Shown piece by piece: positions 33,996 to 45,870 of a DNA stretch of 64,000 bases. The DNA comes from CAJFUR01 sp904420575 (GTDB lineage Bacteria; Actinomycetota; Coriobacteriia; Coriobacteriales; Eggerthellaceae). A model generated the notes under the pieces. It was not told the origin of the DNA. It worked only from the letters and a program-made list of their open reading frames with translations, and did no database searches. Position numbers and translations under genes: made by a program. Each line of letters begins with the position of its first letter. The stretch's first letter is position 1. The stretch lies in contig OZ221973.1 of the NCBI GenBank assembly GCA_965119745.1, positions 1 through 64,000 of the forward strand, read 5' to 3'.

Positions 33996-35138
33996 CTATG
34001 CGAACAACGTAGCGGCCTGCCCCATGCGCTCGGCGATGGACACGCCGAACGGGCAGCGCGTTTCGCACGCACGGCACGCCACGCAGGTGTCGGCGCGCAC
34101 GGAAAGCGCACGGTAATGTTCCCGCACCGAAGCCGGCACTTCGTCCTGCATGACAGCCAAATCGTAGAACTTGTTCACCGTGGCTATGTCGATGCCTACC
34201 GCGCAGGGGGCGCAATGCCCGCAGTACGTGCATTGGCCGAAATAGGCATGGCGAGGCGCGGAGGCCAGCACGCTGGCATAGTCCTTCTCGTCGTCGGTCG
34301 CCGTCTCGTAGCGCACCGCGTCGGCGATGTGGGAAAGCTCGCTGAAGCCGGCCAGGATGCTGGCAACGGCCGGCCGCGTGAGCGCGTAGTGGATGCACTG
34401 CACCGGCGTGAGCGCCACGCCGAAGGGCGAGCGCGCGGCGTCGAACAGGCGCCCGCCGGCGAAGCCCTTCATCACCGTGAGGCCCACGTCCTCGCGCTCG
34501 CACAGCGCGTAGAGCTCCGCACGCGCGGGATTCATGCCTTCGTAGTCGTTGTCGTAGTCGCCGAACAGCACCTCGATGTCGTTGCTGGCAGGCAGCGTGT
34601 CGAAAGCGGGGTTCACGCTGAACATGACCATCTCCACCTCGCCGCACGACGCCGCAAGCGCCGCCACGTCGGGATTGTGGGTGGAAAGCCCCACGTGCCC
34701 GATGGTTCCGGCCGCATGCAGCTGCCGCACGTATTCGATGAACGGACCTTCCATGATGCCGCGGAACTCGTCCACGTCGTCCACGTAATGGATCATGCCC
34801 AACTCCACGTGGTCGGTTTCCAGGCGCGCCAGCAAGTCCTCGAACGCCGGACGCACCACCTCCATGTCGCGCGTGCGCACGTACTGGCCGTCCTGCCAGG
34901 TGGAGCCGATGTGCCCCTGGATGATCCACCGGTCGCGCGTGCCGCGCTCCGCCATGGCATGGCCGAGCTTGCTGCGCATGGCGGGATCGGCCATCCAGAT
35001 GTCCACGAGGTTGATGCCGGCCTCTTCGCAGACGCGGACGAACGCGTCCACCTCCTCCTGCGGCTTGCCCATCCATTCAGCGCCGAAGCCGATCTCGCTC
35101 ACCATGAGCCCCGTCTTGCCCAACCTCCGATACCGCAT
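33996..35138 (-). CDS. Aldo/keto reductase-like protein with a C-terminal ferredoxin domain
   Basis: 380 residues. Residues 1-~280 follow the aldo/keto reductase barrel (MRYRRLGKTGLMVSEIGFG; LGMIHYVDD; IGHVGLSTHNP; VMKGFAGG). The C-terminal ~100 residues carry a ferredoxin-type pair of Cys groups: CTYCGHCAPC and CVACRACETRCPFG. Of the classical catalytic set the Asp and His are visible, but the Tyr (LVDIWM) and Lys (IIQGHIG) positions are changed. Members with this layout are common in anaerobes and of unknown substrate; the clusters suggest electron transfer rather than NADPH hydride chemistry alone. CGAAAGGAAG precedes the ATG at 35138. Confidence 0.75.
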   Translation of the reverse strand: MRYRRLGKTGLMVSEIGFGAEWMGKPQEEVDAFVRVCEEAGINLVDIWMADPAMRSKLGHAMAERGTRDRWIIQGHIGSTWQDGQYVRTRDMEVVRPAFEDLLARLETDHVELGMIHYVDDVDEFRGIMEGPFIEYVRQLHAAGTIGHVGLSTHNPDVAALAASCGEVEMVMFSVNPAFDTLPASNDIEVLFGDYDNDYEGMNPARAELYALCEREDVGLTVMKGFAGGRLFDAARSPFGVALTPVQCIHYALTRPAVASILAGFSELSHIADAVRYETATDDEKDYASVLASAPRHAYFGQCTYCGHCAPCAVGIDIATVNKFYDLAVMQDEVPASVREHYRALSVRADTCVACRACETRCPFGVSIAERMGQAATLFA

Positions 35139-35272
35139 GCGCGCTTCCTTTCGTCTTTCGTCGCTGCCGCCGCTCATCATAACATTGCGAGGCAGGCCCC
35201 TCGTCGTGCAGACAGCATCCTAGCGCCTGGAGTTCACTCGAAGTCAAGGGCGACTCGAAGCCGATGCTTTCG

Positions 35273-36145
35273 TCAACTATCGGCAAGCTCACGAAGTTCG
35301 CAATCCTCAAGGCCGAACAGACGCAGGGCGCGCACGTGGCCGAATGCAGCCTCCACACGCGCGAACGATTCGGGGCGACCGCATTCGTTTTCTGCGACAC
35401 ATTCCTTATCGGAGCGTCCGTCGATCCACGCCATTAGTTCAGCAAGGAATGCCACATCGAGCCGAACGAACTCGGCAAGGGCAGCAGACAGCTGTGGGTA
35501 GAGCAAGGGGTTGGCCGTTCGTGATTGCAGGCGAGCGAACTCGGGAAGCCAGTTGGCCATATGGGCAGCGGCGAACGTGCCCTGTTCGCTGGCAAGCGCA
35601 CGCAACGCCTGCATGTCGTCCACACGAAACGCTGCAAGAGTTTCGAACGCAATGCGTGCCATGAAATCACACATGAGCGACACATGGTCGTCGGGAACGT
35701 GGTTCAGACGAACCGGCTCCAAGCCACGCGCCGCATAGATGCGCCGCACCGCCACGGTGTTTTCTTGGAACAACGCAAACTCATGAGTGACGTGGGGAGA
35801 CTCCATGGGCTGGGCTGGTAGCGAATTCGGCCCTACGAACAAGCGCGTGTATTCGTCCTTCGCCTGGCTGACGAACGCGACACGCGCCCCCTCGTCAGCC
35901 GTGCGCCCTGCGAGCTCTGCCAGAAACGCGCGCAGTTTGGCCATGGTCTCGCCCGCTTCCGCGTACTCGTCCACCACGTCGAGCGTTTCGGCGCTCGTCA
36001 AAGCCGCCACCAGCTCAGAAGTCGGATCACCTCCCAAAGCCTTGTGGAACAGTTCGTACAAATACCCGCGCGCCAAAAGCAGCGCCTCGAGCGACAAGGC
36101 CTCAGCGTGCAGTTCGTCGCCTACCCTGCCCGTATGGTCGTCCAT
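35273..36145 (-). CDS. TorD/DmsD-family molybdoenzyme chaperone
   Basis: 290 residues, all-helical. EALLLARGYLYELFHKALGG at the start and EYTRLFVGPNSLPAQPMESPH in the middle match the TorD family (YxRLFxxPxxxPxxPxES). The C-terminal part is HANWLPEFARLQ-like (ANWLPEFARL). It binds the Tat signal of the exported catalytic subunit until the Mo cofactor is inserted; its client should be the dmsA-like product at 36807. AAGGAGGCATC precedes the ATG at 36145. A hairpin after dmsB (36171-36203) would lower its expression relative to the enzyme. It is longer than TorD (~200), with a polar C-terminal extension. Confidence 0.8.
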   Translation of the reverse strand: MDDHTGRVGDELHAEALSLEALLLARGYLYELFHKALGGDPTSELVAALTSAETLDVVDEYAEAGETMAKLRAFLAELAGRTADEGARVAFVSQAKDEYTRLFVGPNSLPAQPMESPHVTHEFALFQENTVAVRRIYAARGLEPVRLNHVPDDHVSLMCDFMARIAFETLAAFRVDDMQALRALASEQGTFAAAHMANWLPEFARLQSRTANPLLYPQLSAALAEFVRLDVAFLAELMAWIDGRSDKECVAENECGRPESFARVEAAFGHVRALRLFGLEDCELRELADS

Positions 36146-36170
36146 GATGCCTCCTTCATCCCCTTGCGGA

Positions 36171-36203
36171 AAACGGTGGGCCGGATGCATCGTCCGGCCC
36201 ACC
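36171..36203 (-). terminator. Attenuator-like hairpin between dmsB and torD
   Basis: 11-bp perfect stem (GGTGGGCCGGA with its complement, loop TGCATCG), followed on the minus strand by GTTTTCC. Confidence 0.6.
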
Positions 36204-36212
36204 TTGAAAAAT

Positions 36213-36794
36213 TTACAGCGCTACTTCCCGGAAGTCCTCTTGAGAAGCCGATTCCTTGGCTTTGATCAGCAGATTCGGATTCGTGATGCCCGCACTTGGT
36301 AGACATGGCAATTCGCTTGTCAAGCCGTCACCATACTTCGAGCGCAGTTCGTCCATCTCGCCGAAATCGAGAGCGCGCATGGGACACGCATCCACGCACA
36401 CCGGGTTCTGACCCGCCTCGCGCAACGGCTTACACGTGTCGCATTTGATGATGAGGCCATCGCATTCTTCGGCCACCTGCGGAGCGCCGTACGGGCACGC
36501 GCTCACGCACGTCTTGCATCCGATGCACACGTCGTCGTCATGCTGCACCGTGCCGTCATCGGAGACGTACATGGCACCGGTCGGGCAGTTCGCCACGCAT
36601 GCCGAGCTATCACAATGGTTGCAGGAGACAGACACATGGTACAGCCCCGTGTTCGGAAACGCGCCGCATTCGTAGGTGGTCACCCGTCGAGTGCGCGGGC
36701 CTGCCTTATGAAGGTCGAATCGATCCTTGCAAGCAATCTGGCACACACGGCAACCAAGGCAGTAATCTTGATTGAAATAGAATCCCAAACTCAT
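36213..36794 (-). CDS. DmsB-like iron-sulfur subunit (four [4Fe-4S])
   Basis: 193 residues with sixteen Cys in four groups: CLGCRVCQIAC, CNHCDSSACVANC, CIGCKTCVSACPYG and CDTC...CVDACPMRALDFG. This is the electron-transfer subunit linking a membrane anchor to the catalytic subunit; it has no signal of its own and would be exported with DmsA. It starts 12 bp past the dmsA stop, with GGGGGATTGGG upstream. Confidence 0.88.
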   Translation of the reverse strand: MSLGFYFNQDYCLGCRVCQIACKDRFDLHKAGPRTRRVTTYECGAFPNTGLYHVSVSCNHCDSSACVANCPTGAMYVSDDGTVQHDDDVCIGCKTCVSACPYGAPQVAEECDGLIIKCDTCKPLREAGQNPVCVDACPMRALDFGEMDELRSKYGDGLTSELPCLPSAGITNPNLLIKAKESASQEDFREVAL

Positions 36795-36806
36795 CGCCCA
36801 ATCCCC

Positions 36807-39563
36807 CTATTCCCCATCGCCTAGAACGAACGGGTCTCTCTCGCAGTCCGGCACCAGCAAATCGCCCTCGTACTTTTCATATTCCACAAGAAGGGTGTTG
36901 TAGCCGTTCAAATGCGGATAGTAATTGCTTTGAACCGGCCCATACAGTATCTCCTCGTTGCCACCGCGGTCTATGATGTCGTCGGGGTTGCTTTCGTCAA
37001 GCACGCTGTGCGCGCCGTGGGGAATGGCCAAGGTGCCCGGCATCAGGGACTCAAGCAACTGGGCATGGCGCAAGGTTTTCCCGTACGCGCTTCTAATCAG
37101 AACCATGTCGCCATCGGCTACGCCGCGTTGCTCAGCATCGCTCCGATTGAGGAACACCGGATTGGAAAATGCCTCCTGGGTCCAAACCATGTTGTCATAG
37201 CATGTATGGGCCCGACGCTGATAATGGATGTTGTAGGCCTGGATGGGATATTCGCCCTTCACCTTGTTCTCCCAATCGGCGAACGACTCCTCGTAGCCCT
37301 GTACGGGAACGATGTAGTTGGCGTATGGTTTGATGGGGTCCGGGTTGATGCCCATGATGTTGTAGTTGTCGGCCTTCAACTGACAATACAGTTCGAACTT
37401 GCCGCTGTTCGAGGGCAAAGGGTTGTCCTCCGGGTCGTCGACGAAATCCTTGTAGGCGATGTAGCCGTAGCTGTCGCCCTCGCCGCGCTCGATGGAGAAC
37501 GACCCTTGCTCGATGAACTCCGCGAACGTCATCTTGCCTTCTTGCGGGGCATTGTCCACGCCGTATTTCTCGGCGTCCTCCTTCGTGAAGGTGAAGCACT
37601 TCTTCCATTCGCCATCGGCGTCGAGATATTCCATGTTCACGTACGTGTCGAACCATGCGACCTTGTTGTGGATGGGAAACACCTCGTCGGGATCGATGCC
37701 CATATGGTCGCACAGTTCACGGTATATCCACGTGTCGGACCGCGCCTCACCGATCGGCTTCACGAGAGGCATGGTGGCAGGTATGAAGTCGCGGCGATTC
37801 ATGTAGAAAAACGTCCTCGGCCAGTCGATGGGCCCATCGGCCTCGTCGTTGTTGAATTCCAGCACCGTCGCAGCAGGAAGGATGATGTCCGAGAACTGGG
37901 CAGTCAACGTCGTCTTGAAATCGACGGCCACGCACATGTCGGCCTGTCGCATGACCTTGATGCCGTCGTTCAGGTTCTGGCGCGACTGCAGGAAGTTCGA
38001 CTTGCCCGTTTCGAACATGACCCGGGGATTGACTTCCATTTCCTTTGCGGGCTCGTAATAGACGCCTGCTTCTAGCCCGCCTCCGCCGAAGTCGACGGTG
38101 TGGGCACCCTTTGCCGTGGAAAGGTACTTGCCTTCGAGCAGTGCCTTGTACCAAGCCGGGCCTTCGATGTTGCAGTTGTCGTCGATCGGGTTCTTGATTG
38201 CCGGATTTGCCCTGCCACCTTCTGATTTAAACAGGAAGGGACCCGAGTCTCCAAAGTCCAAGAATATGCTGCCCGTCGCATGGCCGCTCTTGCCGAAGTG
38301 CCCACCCATGGCGGCGACCGTCAGGAAAGCCTGTGGAAGGTTCTCGGCGCCGTTCGCACGGCTCGCAACGTAGCTGTGCAGGTTCATGACCTTGTTGTTT
38401 TTGGCCTCCATGCGTGCATACCACACGATGTCGTCAACGGAAGTGCCGCATATCTCGCTAGCCCATTCGGCGGTCTTCGGTATGCCGTCGTACTCGCCTT
38501 TCACGTAGCCGCTGATGCATTCGTCCAGTTTCGCGTCAGCAGGCATATGCTCCAGATCGAAGCCTACCGTGTACTTGTTCAGGAAGTCCCAGTCGATGAT
38601 GCCGCCTTCTTCTTCGTCCAGGCGAAGCATCTCGTAAATAACGCCCAACATGAAAGCCGTGTCGGTGCCAGGACGGACGGGAATCCACCGCGCATTGTAC
38701 AGCGCCGCGCTCACGTTGCGGCTCGCCCCCACCGAAACGAATTGCACGCCGGCTTCCTGAGCCTTTTTTAGATAGTAGTTCGGATAATTTCCTTGTGCCC
38801 ATACGGGGTTCGCGCCATACAGGACGATGTAGTCGGCGTTCACCAGATCGGAGCGGTCGTTGATCCTCTTGACGTCAGGATGGTCGCCAAATTCCATATT
38901 CATGCCGAAGAGCCCCGGCAAGAACCCCCAAGTGCCGTACGATTCGACGTCGGCATTGGTGATGCATCCACCTGCGGCTTTGAGGAAATTGACCCCGCTT
39001 TCCCAACGCCATCCGTTCGCAACGACGGCGCGCGGACCGTACTCGTCATATACGCGCTTGAGTTCCGTTGTGACCAGGTCAAGCGCCTCGTCCCAGCTGA
39101 TGCGCTCCCACTCGTCTTTTCCGCGAAGCTCGCCATGGGAGTTCTCCCCACCGCCCGGCTGCCAGTTCTTGCGCTTCATGGGATACTTGATGCGGTCGGC
39201 GTTGTAGAGCTGCTGTCGCAAGGAATGGCCACGCGGGCAAGCGCGCTTCTGCCATTCCAGATCCGACGTGTCGTCGGTTTTCTGGCGCACGATGACGCCG
39301 TCGACAACGTAGCCGATATTCACACATCTGCCGCCGCAGTTTTCGCTGCAGAACATCGAACACCATTCGCCCTTGCCTTCCAGGATGGCGGCGTCAGACG
39401 CAACTCGATGTGGTTTCAGGCCATCGTCATCGTTCTGTGGACCCTCCTTGTTCTCGCCGGGGGCGCAACCCGCGAACGATGCAGCCGCAAACGCTGCCGT
39501 CGCAGCGACAGCACTTCCACGCAAGAAATCGCGACGCCCTATGTTCTTTTCAAGCAATGCCAT
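36807..39563 (-). CDS. Tat-exported DMSO-reductase-family catalytic subunit (DmsA-like)
   Basis: 918 residues. The N-terminal Tat signal GRRDFLRG is followed by a hydrophobic stretch and FAGCAPG, which also resembles a lipobox. The [4Fe-4S] site is complete (C68, C72, C76 in WCSMFCSENCGG, and C109 in KRACPRG). DEWERISWDEALDLV, YGANPVWAQGNYPN and VRPGTDTAFMLG mark the bis-MGD enzyme fold. Substrate could be a sulfoxide, N-oxide or other oxidised compound; the family alone does not tell. The start at 39563 follows GAGGGGAATCAC; an upstream in-frame start would hide the Tat motif. First gene of the leftward operon with dmsB and torD; promoter at 39770-39798. The membrane anchor gene is divergent, not in this operon. 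Confidence 0.85.
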   Translation of the reverse strand: MALLEKNIGRRDFLRGSAVAATAAFAAASFAGCAPGENKEGPQNDDDGLKPHRVASDAAILEGKGEWCSMFCSENCGGRCVNIGYVVDGVIVRQKTDDTSDLEWQKRACPRGHSLRQQLYNADRIKYPMKRKNWQPGGGENSHGELRGKDEWERISWDEALDLVTTELKRVYDEYGPRAVVANGWRWESGVNFLKAAGGCITNADVESYGTWGFLPGLFGMNMEFGDHPDVKRINDRSDLVNADYIVLYGANPVWAQGNYPNYYLKKAQEAGVQFVSVGASRNVSAALYNARWIPVRPGTDTAFMLGVIYEMLRLDEEEGGIIDWDFLNKYTVGFDLEHMPADAKLDECISGYVKGEYDGIPKTAEWASEICGTSVDDIVWYARMEAKNNKVMNLHSYVASRANGAENLPQAFLTVAAMGGHFGKSGHATGSIFLDFGDSGPFLFKSEGGRANPAIKNPIDDNCNIEGPAWYKALLEGKYLSTAKGAHTVDFGGGGLEAGVYYEPAKEMEVNPRVMFETGKSNFLQSRQNLNDGIKVMRQADMCVAVDFKTTLTAQFSDIILPAATVLEFNNDEADGPIDWPRTFFYMNRRDFIPATMPLVKPIGEARSDTWIYRELCDHMGIDPDEVFPIHNKVAWFDTYVNMEYLDADGEWKKCFTFTKEDAEKYGVDNAPQEGKMTFAEFIEQGSFSIERGEGDSYGYIAYKDFVDDPEDNPLPSNSGKFELYCQLKADNYNIMGINPDPIKPYANYIVPVQGYEESFADWENKVKGEYPIQAYNIHYQRRAHTCYDNMVWTQEAFSNPVFLNRSDAEQRGVADGDMVLIRSAYGKTLRHAQLLESLMPGTLAIPHGAHSVLDESNPDDIIDRGGNEEILYGPVQSNYYPHLNGYNTLLVEYEKYEGDLLVPDCERDPFVLGDGE

Positions 39564-39968
39564 GTGATTCCCCTCTCGTGCTGTTTTCGCTCGACAGAGC
39601 CAAAGCCACGTCCCTTGCGCCACAATAGCCGGCACCAACTTGACCGTCAACCATGTTTTCGCAGGTCATAAATACTCTGCGACACAAGAACACCGCAGCC
39701 CGCCTTCTTGCTCCCAACGGGATAGACACCATCGCCTAGGTTCGATCGCGCCGTATCCTCACTGCTGTTATACTATACCGATTCACTGGTTCAGTCAATA
39801 GGTATTCCGCTTTGGCGGGAAATGGAGGATAATGAAAAGTGAGCAGGGACTCAGCACATACGCGAGCGGCCACCCAATCGGGGCGCAGCGCCACCAAACC
39901 CCAGAAGGTACGCCGCACAATCAGAGTCGACTGTCATCCGTGCGTGACGAAGGGATTGAGGTGAAGGC
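39564..39968. other. Divergent control region between dmsA and the NrfD-type gene
   Basis: 405 bp holding the leftward promoter at 39770-39798. A long leader (~200 bases) precedes dmsA. I found no clear rightward -35/-10 pair. No gene is supported. Confidence 0.5.
39770..39798 (-). promoter_or_regulatory. Promoter of the dmsA-dmsB-torD operon
   Basis: TTGACT (39798-39793), 17 bases, TAGTAT (39775-39770) in an AT-rich patch, about 205 bases upstream of dmsA. Confidence 0.6.
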
Positions 39969-40841
39969 TTGTTCGGCACGCTGATCATAGCGTACCTGTT
40001 TCTAGGCGGAGCCGCCGGCGGCGCGTTCTTTGTCATGTCCGCTTGGAGCCTTGGCTTCTATCGCGCGGCTTTGGCAAAGCCCGCACGCCAGCGGCGCGCG
40101 TTCAAGGCTTTACAAGCGCGCGTCTACGTCGTGAGTCTCATTGTGCTGGCGACGTCCATCGCATGCCTGCTGTGGGACCTCGAATACCCTGAGCGCGCAC
40201 TGCTGCTTTTTACCCGGCCCCGCCCCACCGTGCTCACGTTCGGCGCGTACGTGCTGGCGACACAGTTCGCTCTCGGCGCGGCGCTCGCCCTGGCCAACGC
40301 GCTGGATTTGGCATCCATAGGTGGACGGGCACGCAAGGTGCTCGAAGCGCTCTGCTGCGCCTGTTCGGTGGCCGTCATGGCCTACACGGGCGTATTCCTG
40401 GCCAGCAACGCAGCGGTTTCTGTTTGGAATACCTGGACCCTCGTCGGCGTGTTCTTGTTCTCGTCGCTCTCTTCCGGCGTGTCCCTCACTTTGCTCATAG
40501 ATTATTTCATCCACGACCAAACGCTGCTGCTGCGCGCGGCGAAGCCTTTGCAGCGATGCCACCTGGCCTGCCTTGCAGCAGAAGCCGCATTCATTGCCGC
40601 ATTCGTAGCTTCCATGCTGGCAAATCCCGCAACGTCTAAGTCGGTGGCGTTGCTGCTCTCGCCCGACGTTCTGCCTGTGGCGGTGATCGGCGTGTGCGGG
40701 TTCGGCATTGCAGCGCCATTCGTTCTAGAGTCCTATGCGCTGACCACAAAGGAAAGCCGTGCCATTCCTGTTTCAGACGCGGTCTGCCTTTTCGGAAGCC
40801 TGTGTCTGCGCTGGTGCGTCATCGTCTGCGGAGTGCATTGA
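39969..40841 (+). CDS. NrfD/DmsC-like membrane anchor subunit
   Basis: 290 residues, eight predicted membrane helices (first: LIIAYLFLGGAAGGAFFVMSA). GGAAGGAFF in helix 1 and LEYPERALLLFTRPRPTVLT between helices 2 and 3 are typical of NrfD/PsrC quinol-interacting anchors. It should connect the menaquinone pool with the DmsA/DmsB-like enzyme encoded divergently. The start is a TTG at 39969 with GAGGTGA five bases upstream; no in-frame ATG or GTG fits. The next genes (GntR, SPFH) follow in the same direction. Confidence 0.75.
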   Translation: MFGTLIIAYLFLGGAAGGAFFVMSAWSLGFYRAALAKPARQRRAFKALQARVYVVSLIVLATSIACLLWDLEYPERALLLFTRPRPTVLTFGAYVLATQFALGAALALANALDLASIGGRARKVLEALCCACSVAVMAYTGVFLASNAAVSVWNTWTLVGVFLFSSLSSGVSLTLLIDYFIHDQTLLLRAAKPLQRCHLACLAAEAAFIAAFVASMLANPATSKSVALLLSPDVLPVAVIGVCGFGIAAPFVLESYALTTKESRAIPVSDAVCLFGSLCLRWCVIVCGVH

Positions 40842-40931
40842 TGAGACGCACGAACGACATCGCCCTGCACCGCCGGCCAGCATGTGGCAGCGCATTCCCA
40901 TCCACCCCTCATACCCCAAGCAGGTGATAGC

Positions 40932-41378
40932 TTGCACGCAAAGGACGACAAGACCGTTTTCACAGTGGATGAAACATCCGACCTTCCTATTTGGGTACAG
41001 CTGCGCAACCGCATAGCCTATCTTATCAAGACGGGCTTCTTCCAGCCGGGAGAGCAACTGCCCAGCGTGCGCAGCATGGCGGCCGAAGCGAAGATAAACT
41101 ACAACACGGTGACCAAGGCCTACCGCGACCTGGAACTGAGCAGCCTCATCGTATCCATCCGCGGGCGAGGCATGTTCGTGCAGAAGAACACGGCTTGCGA
41201 CGATTCTGCCGAGACCGCGGTCGATGCGCTGATAGAGGACTGCATACGGCAATACCGTGCGCTTGGCATGACGTTCGCCGAAGCGCGCGAACGCATGGAC
41301 GGGATAGCGGCAAGCATAGAAAACGAGTCCCGCAATATGGCAGAGGAAAAACGGGGGTATTACGATGATGCAGAATAG
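40932..41378 (+). CDS. GntR-family regulator (YtrA type)
   Basis: 148 residues. The winged helix is IWVQLRNRIAYLIKTGFFQP, GEQLPSVRSMAAEAKINYNT, VTKAYRDLELSSLI; a short C-terminal helical tail replaces the ligand domain of larger GntR proteins. That is the YtrA subfamily, which usually controls an adjacent transporter or membrane gene. The start is a TTG at 40932 with AGGTGA five bases upstream. Its stop overlaps the SPFH gene by 14 bases, so it probably autoregulates with it. Confidence 0.8.
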   Translation: MHAKDDKTVFTVDETSDLPIWVQLRNRIAYLIKTGFFQPGEQLPSVRSMAAEAKINYNTVTKAYRDLELSSLIVSIRGRGMFVQKNTACDDSAETAVDALIEDCIRQYRALGMTFAEARERMDGIAASIENESRNMAEEKRGYYDDAE

Positions 41379-42357
41379 ACGCAACGGCAAAAAGCCCCGG
41401 GGCGCTTCCCGTGGCGAGCAAACGAGGCAGGAAGAAGCCCTTCGTATCGAAACCTACAATTCACCCAAGACGCGTCACACCGACGAGAACGCCGGCATCG
41501 TGTTCTCAGCGTTCCTATTCGTCGTTTCGATTCTTGTCGTGGCTGCCATCAGCTACGTTGCAAGGGGTGGCATCGACATCTGGACCCTTTCCATCGCCTT
41601 AGCCGTGGCCGTGCTGGCCATATTCACCGTGCGCATCGCGCCTCAGTGGGAACGCGTTGTCATACTGAGGTTCGGAAACTACCATCGCACGTCGGGCCCA
41701 GGAATCTACGTTACCATCCCCTTCATGGAACACATAGCGCTGCGGGCCGACCTGCGCGTCATGCTCACGGGATTCAGCGCGGAAGAAACGCTTACCGCCG
41801 ACCTTGTGCCCGTGAACGTGGACGCCGCCGTGTTCTGGATGGTATGGGACGCAGAAAAGGCGTGCATGGAAGTAGAGGACTATTACGACGCCGTGGCCCT
41901 TGCAGCCCAAACGGCTTTGCGCGACGCCATAGGCAGAAAGAACATCGCCGACGTGGCCACGCGTCGGGTGCAGCTGGACACCGAGTTGCGCGAAACCATA
42001 GAGGAGAAGACGTCCGTGTGGGGCGTGTCCATCCTGTCCGTGGAGATACGCGACGTCGTCGTGCCTAAGGACTTGCAGAACAGCATGGCCGCCGAAGCCC
42101 GGGCCGAACGCGAGAAGGACGCGCGCATCGTGTTGGCCGAAGTGGAAAAGGACATCGCCTCCATGTTGTCCGAAGCCACCGACATCTATCGCAAGGACGA
42201 GACGGCCTTCCGCCTACGCTCGATGCATCTGCTGAGCGAAGGCATCAAGGAATCGCAAGGAACCATCGTCATCCCCAGCGCTTACGCCGAAGGATTCACA
42301 GAAGATGCGCTGAGAGCCGCAACAGAGGGGACGCAGGGCAAAGGTAACCAAGCTTGA
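41365..42357 (+). CDS. SPFH/stomatin-like (slipin) membrane protein
   Basis: 330 residues: a polar N-terminus, two hydrophobic segments (GIVFSAFLFVVSILVVAAIS; LSIALAVAVLAIF) and an SPFH domain (QWERVVILRFGNYHRTSGPGIYVTI; ADLVPVNVDAAVFW; LDTELRETIEEKTSVWGVSI; IRDVVVPKDLQ), then a helical coiled C-terminal part. Such proteins form oligomeric membrane microdomain scaffolds. GGGGTATTACG precedes the ATG. No NfeD-type partner is adjacent; the partner here is the GntR regulator. A hairpin follows. Confidence 0.85.
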   Translation: MMQNRRNGKKPRGASRGEQTRQEEALRIETYNSPKTRHTDENAGIVFSAFLFVVSILVVAAISYVARGGIDIWTLSIALAVAVLAIFTVRIAPQWERVVILRFGNYHRTSGPGIYVTIPFMEHIALRADLRVMLTGFSAEETLTADLVPVNVDAAVFWMVWDAEKACMEVEDYYDAVALAAQTALRDAIGRKNIADVATRRVQLDTELRETIEEKTSVWGVSILSVEIRDVVVPKDLQNSMAAEARAEREKDARIVLAEVEKDIASMLSEATDIYRKDETAFRLRSMHLLSEGIKESQGTIVIPSAYAEGFTEDALRAATEGTQGKGNQA

Positions 42358-42363
42358 GAAAAT

Positions 42364-42390
42364 GCGAGGGCGGATTGGTGCCGCCCTCGC
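42364..42390 (+). terminator. Hairpin after the SPFH gene
   Basis: 10-bp perfect stem (GCGAGGGCGG / CCGCCCTCGC, loop ATTGGTG), six bases past the stop; no T-run. Confidence 0.6.
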
Positions 42391-42501
42391 AGGGTGTCTA
42401 TGCGGTTATGATGCGCCTCAGACAGCTTTGGCCGGACGTTTCGGCGCGCGCCTTTGCACTTCGCGCGGGGGCTGCTTTCGGCAGAATGACCTTCGGGCCG
42501 G

Positions 42502-42801
42502 TTATTCGGCCTTTTCCGAGGCGTAGAACACGGCTTGGTCGAACACGTCTTTGATCGACTTGCCTTCGGCGAAGGGCAGTTCCAAAAACTCGCTGACGGT
42601 CGGCACCAGTTCGCTGCAGTCGACGTAGTGCCCTTTCTCGTTCAGTTGACTGGTGTCCTGGACGCGCCAGTACCGATCATTCACATCGGTCAGGTAGTAG
42701 GTGGCGCCGTCGACCTCCATGTACACCGAATGGTTGGCGTGCAGGTAGGTCGGCAGCCCGTCGTAAGATACGTCGAGCGCCTCCGCGGCCTTCGTTCCCA
42801 T
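42502..42801 (-). CDS. Small unidentified soluble protein
   Basis: 99 residues. The sequence MGTKAAEALDVSYDGLPTYL, with SVYMEVDGATYYLTDVNDRYWR in the middle and an acidic helical end (KSIKDVFDQAVFYASEKAE), looks like a compact alpha/beta domain. The ATG at 42801 has AAAGGGGC five bases upstream. No motif is recognised. It stands alone between convergent SPFH and upstream metH; an inverted repeat lies over its promoter region. Confidence 0.55.
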   Translation of the reverse strand: MGTKAAEALDVSYDGLPTYLHANHSVYMEVDGATYYLTDVNDRYWRVQDTSQLNEKGHYVDCSELVPTVSEFLELPFAEGKSIKDVFDQAVFYASEKAE

Positions 42802-42822
42802 AACTGCCCCTTTCCTTCGAGA

Positions 42823-42839
42823 ATAACCTTGTCGGTTAT
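42823..42839. promoter_or_regulatory. Inverted repeat upstream of the small protein gene
   Basis: ATAACC-N5-GGTTAT, 22 bases upstream of the ATG at 42801, in the only AT-rich patch of this gap. A possible operator or -10 area. Confidence 0.35.
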
Positions 42840-42910
42840 CATAACAAGAAGCGCCGCCGGTTGCACCTGCAACTTCAAGAAAGTGGCCGATGCGGCAGTC
42901 GGGGAGACCT

Positions 42911-42936
42911 CGGAGCGATCGCTGGCGATCGCTCCG
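42911..42936 (-). terminator. Hairpin downstream of metH
   Basis: CGGAGCGATCGC and its complement with a 2-base loop, 88 bp past the metH stop; no T-run on the minus strand. Confidence 0.5.
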
Positions 42937-43023
42937 GAAAACCCCTCCCCGCCGGAACCCATAGCGTCGCCGCAGGCCATGCCGCCGCAACCCGCGCCAG
43001 AGCGAGCGAGACTCGCCGGCCGA

Positions 43024-45767
<2,744 letters not shown>

Positions 45768-45870
45768 GCAACGTCCTTTCGCGTTTCCGAAACGAAGAGA
45801 CAGCCGCGTTCCCCGCAGACTGCCGGCGCAACCCACCGGCCCTGGCCCGCAGCCGACTCGCGACCCGCCC

